Notes under the pieces: generated by a model
Databases searched by the model: none
Seen by the model: only the letters and a program-made list of their open reading frames with translations
Told to the model about the DNA's origin: nothing
Source: Alphaproteobacteria bacterium
GTDB taxonomy: Bacteria > Pseudomonadota > Alphaproteobacteria > Micavibrionales > UBA2020
NCBI GenBank assembly: GCA_029266795.1
Contig: JAQSWE010000056.1
Coordinates: 1-10,980 of the forward strand
DNA: 10,980 bases
Direction: 5' to 3'
Program-made: the position numbers and the translations under genes
Shown here: positions 6,739 through 10,980 of the stretch, in pieces
Layout: every line of letters starts with the position of its first letter
Position numbering within the stretch: position 1 is the stretch's first letter

Positions 6739-6815
6739 TGGTCGGAGTGCAGGGATTCGAACCCTGGGCCTCTAGCTCCCGAAGCTAGCACTCTACCAGG
6801 CTGAGCTACACTCCG
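6739..6815 (-). tRNA. tRNA-Pro, anticodon CGG
   Basis: 77-nt cloverleaf with encoded CCA. The acceptor stem CGGAGTG/CACTCCG is fully paired, with A as discriminator and the C1-G72 pair usual for bacterial tRNA-Pro. The D arm has GCTC with a GG-containing loop. The anticodon stem CTAGC/GCTAG carries the loop TTCGGGA, so the anticodon is CGG and reads CCG. The T arm is CAGGG-TTCGAAT-CCCTG. It lies 53 bp after the polyprenyl synthase stop on the same strand and could be part of that transcript or have its own promoter. No integrase or duplicated tRNA end is seen nearby, so there is no sign that it served as an attachment site here. Confidence 0.97.
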
Positions 6816-6868
6816 ATTAGGGGAACGGCATTGTTTCGCATATTTCAGGGCGGGGTGCAATCGGAAAG

Positions 6869-7885
6869 TTAGTATTCCCGCTCGACCGCGAAGGTGATCA
6901 GCTCTGCAAGGTCTTCAGAAATCTGGTTTTTTGGCAGGTCGGCGAGCAGCTGGCGGCCCCGCGCCGCATATTCCCGCGCCATTGTCAGCGACTGGCCGAT
7001 CGCGTTGTGGCGGTGGAAAATGCGCACCGCTTCCTCGAAATCGCCATCGTTCTGCTTCACGTCGCCCATCGTCCGCTGCCAGAATTCTCGCTCGGTTTGA
7101 GTTGCATTTTTCAAAGCAAAAAGAACGGGAAGCGTCATTTTTCCTTCGCGGAAATCATCCCCCAAATTCTTGCCCAGCGTTTCTGCTGAGGCGGTGTAAT
7201 CCAAAATATCGTCCGAAATCTGGAACGCGATGCCCAGACACATCCCGTATTCGCGCATCGTCAGGCATTCGCCCGCCGCGCGGTTGGCGACCACGGCGCC
7301 GGTTTCGCAGGCGGCGGCGAAGAGTTCGGCGGTTTTGGAGGCGATGACTTTTAGATATTGTTCGAGCGTTGTTTCGAGGTTATTTGCGGTCGTGAGCTGC
7401 AAAACCTCACCCTCCGCAATCACGGCGGAGGCGTTGGACAAAATGCGCAAAACGTCGAGCGATCCGTCTTCGACCATCAACTGGAACGAGCGGCTGAACA
7501 GGAAATCACCGACTAAAACCGCGGCTTCGTTGCCGAAAATCGCGTTGGCCGAGGGCAGCCCGCGCCGCTGGTCGCTTTCGTCCACCACGTCATCATGCAA
7601 CAGCGTGGCGGTATGGATGAATTCGACGCAGGCCGAGAGTTTATGCTGCCGCGTACCGGTATAGCCAAACAGCGCCGCCGAAGCGAGCGTCAGCAGCGGC
7701 CGGATACGCTTCCCGCCCGCGCCGATCAGGTGGCTGGCGAGCTGCGGGATCAGCGGAATATCCGATTGCATGCGCTCGATAATGATCGCGTTGACCGCGG
7801 TCAGCTCGGGCTTCAGCGCCTGCGCCAGACGGTCGAGCGGATTTGGGGCGGTTGCGGCGGATGTGGCAGGTTTTGACAGCGTCAT
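6869..7885 (-). CDS. ispB: Long-chain all-trans polyprenyl diphosphate synthase (octaprenyl/decaprenyl type)
   Basis: Condenses isopentenyl diphosphate units onto an allylic diphosphate to build the ubiquinone side chain. 338 residues. GAGGKRIRP (55-63) binds isopentenyl diphosphate; the first aspartate-rich motif is HDDVVDE (97-103, Asp98/Asp99/Asp102) and the second is ISDDILDY (223-230), followed by GKNLGDD (238-244). The fifth residue before the first motif is Ala93, a small residue that leaves room for a long product. Stretches such as FIHTATLLHDDVVDESD and AEGEVLQL match E. coli IspB closely. Whether the product is C40 or C50 cannot be told; many alphaproteobacteria use C50. The frame stays open upstream to 8095, but the extra 70 residues are unlike the family and overlap the divergent gene. 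The ATG at 7885 is therefore preferred, with a weak AGG 5 nt upstream and a fair promoter just behind it. Confidence 0.94.
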   Translation of the reverse strand: MTLSKPATSAATAPNPLDRLAQALKPELTAVNAIIIERMQSDIPLIPQLASHLIGAGGKRIRPLLTLASAALFGYTGTRQHKLSACVEFIHTATLLHDDVVDESDQRRGLPSANAIFGNEAAVLVGDFLFSRSFQLMVEDGSLDVLRILSNASAVIAEGEVLQLTTANNLETTLEQYLKVIASKTAELFAAACETGAVVANRAAGECLTMREYGMCLGIAFQISDDILDYTASAETLGKNLGDDFREGKMTLPVLFALKNATQTEREFWQRTMGDVKQNDGDFEEAVRIFHRHNAIGQSLTMAREYAARGRQLLADLPKNQISEDLAELITFAVEREY

Positions 7886-7913
7886 TATCGCCTGTATATT
7901 GTTCCGGTAGCGT

Positions 7914-7943
7914 CTTATACTTAATGCTCCCCTGATATAGCAA
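7914..7943 (-). promoter_or_regulatory. Probable sigma70-type promoter for the polyprenyl synthase gene
   Basis: On the minus strand, TTGCTA (7943-7938; 4 of 6 consensus bases) and TATAAG (7919-7914; 5 of 6) are separated by 18 bp. Transcription would start near 7907, giving a 5' leader of about 20-25 nt before the ATG at 7885. No equally good promoter is seen for the divergent DUF2007 gene within the 82-bp gap. Confidence 0.4.
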
Positions 7944-7967
7944 AAAGCCGGAATAAAAACACTCTTT

Positions 7968-8429
7968 ATGCAAGAAATTTTCAGAACAAATGAGCCCGCC
8001 GAGACCGCCTTCGTCAAAACGCTGCTGGATGGTGCTAAAATCAAGTATTTCGTTTTCGGGGAAGAAGTTGGCTCGATGGGCGGCCTCCTCGACAACGTCC
8101 CGGAATGCCGGTTTATGGTATTGGAAGACGATTACGACGACGCGGTCAACCTTCTGACCGATGCCGGTTTGTTCGACCCCGAGGAAGAGTTTTTCGAGAT
8201 ATTCGCAACCGAAGACAAAGCCCTCGCCGACCGTGCCAAGGCCGCGCTCGACCGCGCCGAAATCATGTACGAGCTGGATGAATTTCAGGACGGCGACGAT
8301 GGCATGATCCCCGGCGTCGGCCGCGGGCCCATCACCTATGTCTTCGCCGCGCGCGACAGCTGGGTCGATGAAGCCTGCGATGTGCTCGCCGACCAAGGAC
8401 TCATCAAGCCCATCGAGGGCAATGCATGA
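7968..8429 (+). CDS. DUF2007 protein with two tandem copies of the domain
   Basis: 153 residues, about twice the usual 70-90 of DUF2007 proteins, which are small ferredoxin-like-fold proteins of unknown function, sometimes called putative signal-transducing proteins. Residues 3-70 are a recognisable DUF2007 domain, from IFRTNEPAETAFVKTLLDGA to DDAVNLLTDAGLF. Residues 77-147 repeat the pattern, with IFATEDKALADRAKAALDRA aligning to the first stretch and VDEACDVLADQGLI to the second. In both copies a Gly-containing central loop joins the halves, and the I-x-Y of KIKYF and EIMYE also lines up. The protein is strongly acidic. The ATG at 7968 lacks a clear Shine-Dalgarno sequence. The stop overlaps the methyltransferase start by ATGA, so the two are translated together, and the gene diverges from the polyprenyl synthase gene. 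No catalytic residues can be named. Confidence 0.82.
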   Translation: MQEIFRTNEPAETAFVKTLLDGAKIKYFVFGEEVGSMGGLLDNVPECRFMVLEDDYDDAVNLLTDAGLFDPEEEFFEIFATEDKALADRAKAALDRAEIMYELDEFQDGDDGMIPGVGRGPITYVFAARDSWVDEACDVLADQGLIKPIEGNA

Positions 8430-9181
8430 TCGACAATGAAGTCATCGAAACCACTTTGCTGAACGGACGCGTGAAGCTGCTGCAGCCGAAACTTGGTTTC
8501 CACGCCTCGATCGACGCCGTTTTCCTCGCCGCCGCGGCGCCCGTGAAAGAGCGGATGAATATACTGGATGTCGGCTGCGGCGTCGGCTCGGCAGGATTAT
8601 GTGTGCTGGCGCGTGCGAAAAATATTCACCTCACCGGCATTGATATTCAGGGCGAGCTGATCGACCTCGCCATGCAGAACGCCGCGCTGAACGGCCAGTC
8701 GGAACAGACAAGGTTCGTGCAGGGCGATATCCGTCATGAAAAACTGATCGCGGAAAATGATTTTCAGGTTGTACTGATGAACCCGCCTTATCAGGAAGGC
8801 GGCACGCATACGCCCTCGCCCACGCGCAACAAGGCGCTGTCGCATGGCGAAGACGCATCCGGCGCGACGCTGGAGGATTGGGTGAAATACGCGCATAAAA
8901 AACTGAAGCAGGGAGGCACGCTCGTCATGATCCACCGCGCCGACCGCATGAGCGAGATCGTCGCCACGCTGGAACGCCGCCGCTGGTTCGGCAGCCTCGT
9001 CATCTGTCCCCTCTTCTCCCGCGCCGGCGACGATGCCAAGCGCGTCATCATCCGCGCCCGCAAGGAACGCTTCGCCCCGATGGTACTGAAAACCGGCATG
9101 GTGATACATGAAGCGGACGGAAAATATACGGAAGCAGCGCAGAGGGTTTTGAGCGCCGCAGAGGCTTTGGATTTGGGTTAA
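8426..9181 (+). CDS. SAM-dependent methyltransferase, TrmN6-like (tRNA1(Val) adenine-N6 methyltransferase family)
   Basis: 251 residues. The N-terminus NGRVKLLQPKLGFHASIDAV (13-32) is the family hallmark, followed by the SAM-binding motif I, ILDVGCGVGSAGL (46-58), the acidic residue of motif II in TGIDIQ (70-75), and the catalytic NPPY (119-122) used by N6-adenine and N5-glutamine methyltransferases. The later part includes KQGGTLVMIHRADRM (161-175). In E. coli the TrmN6 (YfiC) enzyme methylates A37 of tRNA-Val; the same target is likely here but not shown by sequence. The start ATG overlaps the DUF2007 stop (ATGA), and GAGGG upstream inside that gene can serve as ribosome site. The gene ends at the left arm of the bidirectional terminator; its TAA lies within the stem. 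Confidence 0.87.
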   Translation: MIDNEVIETTLLNGRVKLLQPKLGFHASIDAVFLAAAAPVKERMNILDVGCGVGSAGLCVLARAKNIHLTGIDIQGELIDLAMQNAALNGQSEQTRFVQGDIRHEKLIAENDFQVVLMNPPYQEGGTHTPSPTRNKALSHGEDASGATLEDWVKYAHKKLKQGGTLVMIHRADRMSEIVATLERRRWFGSLVICPLFSRAGDDAKRVIIRARKERFAPMVLKTGMVIHEADGKYTEAAQRVLSAAEALDLG

Positions 9182-9224
9182 ACAAAACGCCGTCCCGACA
9201 AAGTCAGGACGGCGTTTTGTTTAA
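9178..9224. terminator. Bidirectional intrinsic terminator with a perfect 18-bp stem
   Basis: The arms 9178-9195 and 9207-9224 are exact reverse complements, with a GC-rich upper half (CGCCGTCC/GGACGGCG) and an A-rich foot that becomes TTTTGTTT on either strand. The 11-nt loop (9196-9206) can add a small GAC/GTC pairing. It sits between convergent genes: the TAA of the methyltransferase is in the left arm and the DUF892 stop is 10 bp to the right, so one hairpin can end both transcripts. Confidence 0.92.
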
Positions 9225-9233
9225 TATTAAGTA

Positions 9234-9794
9234 TTAAAGCGCCGCGGTGCCGAGACGACCTTTTGTAATTTCGGCGAGCGGAATGCTATCTTCGTCACCG
9301 GCGTCGTCGCCAGCCAGCAAGGCAAAAATTTCTTCCGAAAGCGCAGCCAGTTTATCATCAGTTGCCGCTTCTTCATCGAGCGTGATTTCGAGCAGGTCGG
9401 CGGCGTCGTTATAGCCGAGTTCGGATGCCATGTTGACAAGCGCCGTGTAGCCGGCGATTTCGTGATGTTCGACTTTTTGGGAGCCCGCGATCAGGGCGAG
9501 GTCGAGCAACGGGCCGGGTTCGACGGTTTTCATCATGGTATCGCCTTCCCGGATCAGCGCCTGCATGACGGTGCAAAGCTGCTGTTTCAGGTCAAGCCCC
9601 TGACTCAGCGCTGCCTGTTCGATGCGGGCGATCTGGCCTTCCGTTTCGGCGAGATGGACTTCGAAAGCTTCCTTAAGTGCCGGATCTGTCGCCGCTGCCG
9701 CCAGTTTCGGCAACGCGACGGTGATTTGTTTTTCGGCGTCATACATGGCGCCGAGGTCGTTGAGGAACAGCTCCTCGAGGGTTTTAATGGTCAT
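9234..9794 (-). CDS. DUF892 (YciE/YciF-type) ferritin-like protein
   Basis: 186 residues, close to the family length of about 165-170 plus a tail. The four-helix ferritin-like bundle is visible, with candidate metal ligands in DAEKQ (19-23, Glu21), EVHLAETEGQIARIE (45-59), the diagnostic KVEHHEIAGY (107-116, Glu109/His111/Glu112) and DEEAATDDK (140-148, Glu141/Glu142). YciF-like proteins form dimers with a dinuclear metal site and are tied to general stress responses; the reaction is not known. The tail after about 162 is acidic (GDDAGDED) and longer than typical. GGAG lies 6 nt before the ATG (after TTGGAG-TAAAAA). It starts 38 bp after the dehydrogenase gene on the same strand, so the two probably share a transcript that ends at the terminator at 9178-9224. 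Confidence 0.93.
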   Translation of the reverse strand: MTIKTLEELFLNDLGAMYDAEKQITVALPKLAAAATDPALKEAFEVHLAETEGQIARIEQAALSQGLDLKQQLCTVMQALIREGDTMMKTVEPGPLLDLALIAGSQKVEHHEIAGYTALVNMASELGYNDAADLLEITLDEEAATDDKLAALSEEIFALLAGDDAGDEDSIPLAEITKGRLGTAAL

Positions 9795-9832
9795 TTTTTA
9801 CTCCAATAGTAGCGGTTCAGCGTTTCGCATCG

Positions 9833-10980
9833 TTACGGGCGGATGAAAACCTTGACGCAGCCGTCATCCTTGTTCTTAAACATCTTGTAGGCATCGGGCA
9901 CTTCATCGAGCCCGATTTTGTGGGTAATGACGAAGGATGGGTCGATCTCACCCGCTTCGATCTTGGCCATCAGTTTTTTCATGTAGCGATGCGTATGGGT
10001 CTGGCCGGTGCGGATGGTGATGCCTTTGTTCATCAGCGCGCCGAAGGGAATTTTATCGGGGAAGCCGACATAAACGCCGGGCACCGACAGGGTTCCCGCT
10101 TTGCGGCAGCAATAGATCGCCTGACGCAACGCATGGGCGCGGTCGGTCGTCAGCAGCACAGCCGCCTTCACCCTGTCCATCGCGGCATCGAAACCGCCAT
10201 GGCCGGAGGCCTCCGCACCGACGGCGTCGATGCAGCGGTCGGGGCCGCGGCCCCCGGTCATTTCCTGCAGGCGCTCATAAACGTCTTCCTTGCTGAAATC
10301 GATCGTCTCGGCCTTGCCGTCGCGCGCCGCCATGGCGAGGCGCTCGGGCACTTCGTCGATGGCGATCACGCGGGCGGGGTTGAACATCCACGCGCATTTG
10401 ATGGCGAACTGGCCGACGGGGCCGCAGCCCCATATCGCGACTGTGTCGCCGGGCTCGATCTCGGCATTCTCGGCGGCCATATAGCCGGTGGGGAAAATGT
10501 CGGACAGGAACAGCGCCTGCTCGTCCGACAGCGCATCGGATACCTTGACAGGGCCGACATCCGCGAAGGGCACGCGAACATATTCCGCCTGCCCGCCCGA
10601 GAAGCCGCCCGTCATGTGAGAATAGCCGAACAGGCCCGACGGTGCATGGCCCATCATTTTTTCGCCCGGCGCTTTATTAGGGTTTGAGCCGTCGCAGGCG
10701 GAGAACAGGCCTTTTTTGCAGAAGAAGCAGCTGCCGCAGGCAATGTTGAAGGGAACGACGACGCGGTCGCCCTTTTTCAGGGTGGTGATATCGCTGCCGA
10801 CTTCTTCTACCACGCCCATGAATTCATGGCCGAGGATGTCGCCCGATTCCATCGTGGGCATATACCCGTCAAGCAAGTGGAGATCTGAGCCGCAGATTGC
10901 ACAGGCGGTTACTTTCAGAACCACGTCGCGCGGATGTTCAATCTTGGGATCGGGAACGTTATCGATGCGAACATCGCCAT
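9833..10980 (-). CDS. Zinc-dependent alcohol dehydrogenase, formaldehyde-dehydrogenase-like (5' end cut by window edge)
   Basis: Medium-chain NAD-dependent dehydrogenase. 381 residues are visible; the frame is open to the right edge and begins at GDVRID, a motif that in homologues lies about 10 residues from the start, so only the first few residues are missing. Catalytic zinc residues are the Cys of AICGSDLH (27-34) and His of GHEFMG (50-55). The structural zinc site is CGSCFFCKKGLFSAC (81-95) with four cysteines spaced C-2-C-2-C-7-C. SDIFPTGY supplies the Asp usual in formaldehyde-dehydrogenase-like members, and GCGPVGQ is the nucleotide-binding loop, followed by an Asp in AIDEVPERL that favours NAD over NADP. 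These proteins are often named glutathione-dependent formaldehyde dehydrogenase, but the true substrate is usually untested. The GTG at 10924 is an internal codon, not the start. It probably heads the pair with the DUF892 gene. Confidence 0.93.
   Translation of the reverse strand, partial: GDVRIDNVPDPKIEHPRDVVLKVTACAICGSDLHLLDGYMPTMESGDILGHEFMGVVEEVGSDITTLKKGDRVVVPFNIACGSCFFCKKGLFSACDGSNPNKAPGEKMMGHAPSGLFGYSHMTGGFSGGQAEYVRVPFADVGPVKVSDALSDEQALFLSDIFPTGYMAAENAEIEPGDTVAIWGCGPVGQFAIKCAWMFNPARVIAIDEVPERLAMAARDGKAETIDFSKEDVYERLQEMTGGRGPDRCIDAVGAEASGHGGFDAAMDRVKAAVLLTTDRAHALRQAIYCCRKAGTLSVPGVYVGFPDKIPFGALMNKGITIRTGQTHTHRYMKKLMAKIEAGEIDPSFVITHKIGLDEVPDAYKMFKNKDDGCVKVFIRP

Noticed and set aside
6739..6815. 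tRNA-Pro as an integration site for a mobile element
   Set aside because: No integrase gene, no duplicated tRNA 3' end and only ordinary core genes on either side.
6657..6860. 67-residue minus-strand ORF containing SVAQPGRVLASGARGPGF
   Set aside because: It translates the tRNA-Pro gene; this string is a well-known false protein produced from tRNA sequence.
7886..8095. N-terminal extension of the polyprenyl synthase up to 8095
   Set aside because: The added 70 residues do not match the family and overlap both the likely promoter and the divergent DUF2007 gene; the ATG at 7885 gives the normal length.

Overview
The window looks like chromosomal DNA of a moderately GC-rich alphaproteobacterium. 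Two things suggest this. Pyruvate dehydrogenase E1 is split into alpha and beta subunits, and the beta subunit carries its own N-terminal lipoyl domain, a typical alphaproteobacterial arrangement. In addition, a long-chain polyprenyl diphosphate synthase lies divergent from a DUF2007 gene followed by a TrmN6-like methyltransferase, a neighbourhood common in that class. The assignment rests on protein families only; genus cannot be told from the sequence alone.

Layout. Positions 1-2107 (minus strand) hold pdhA and then pdhB, the latter cut by the left edge. A 167-bp divergent gap separates them from a tight plus-strand block at 2275-5967: an AlgI/DltB-type MBOAT acyltransferase, a membrane-anchored SGNH-like protein and a PPM/PP2C-type phosphatase-like protein, with gaps of only 10 and 8 bp. 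This block looks like a cell-surface or exopolysaccharide O-acylation module with an attached phosphatase. Positions 5968-6198 hold a dispersed inverted-repeat element (5976-6091) and a short, perhaps decayed, ORF behind a DUF202 membrane-protein gene (6199-6570, minus). A tRNA-Pro(CGG) gene follows on the minus strand (6739-6815).

Positions 6869-7885 (minus) encode the polyprenyl diphosphate synthase (IspB type), which makes the ubiquinone side chain. It diverges from a DUF2007 protein (7968-8429) that appears to be an internal tandem duplication of the domain, and this gene overlaps the TrmN6-like methyltransferase by an ATGA junction. A perfect 18-bp inverted repeat (9178-9224) forms a bidirectional terminator between this pair and a leftward pair: a zinc-dependent alcohol/formaldehyde-type dehydrogenase (cut by the right edge) followed by a DUF892/YciF ferritin-like protein.

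Most of the window is core metabolism and translation. The parts most worth a second look are the MBOAT-SGNH-PP2C block, the odd leader upstream of it, the duplicated DUF2007 protein, and the repeat element with compensatory base changes between its two arms.
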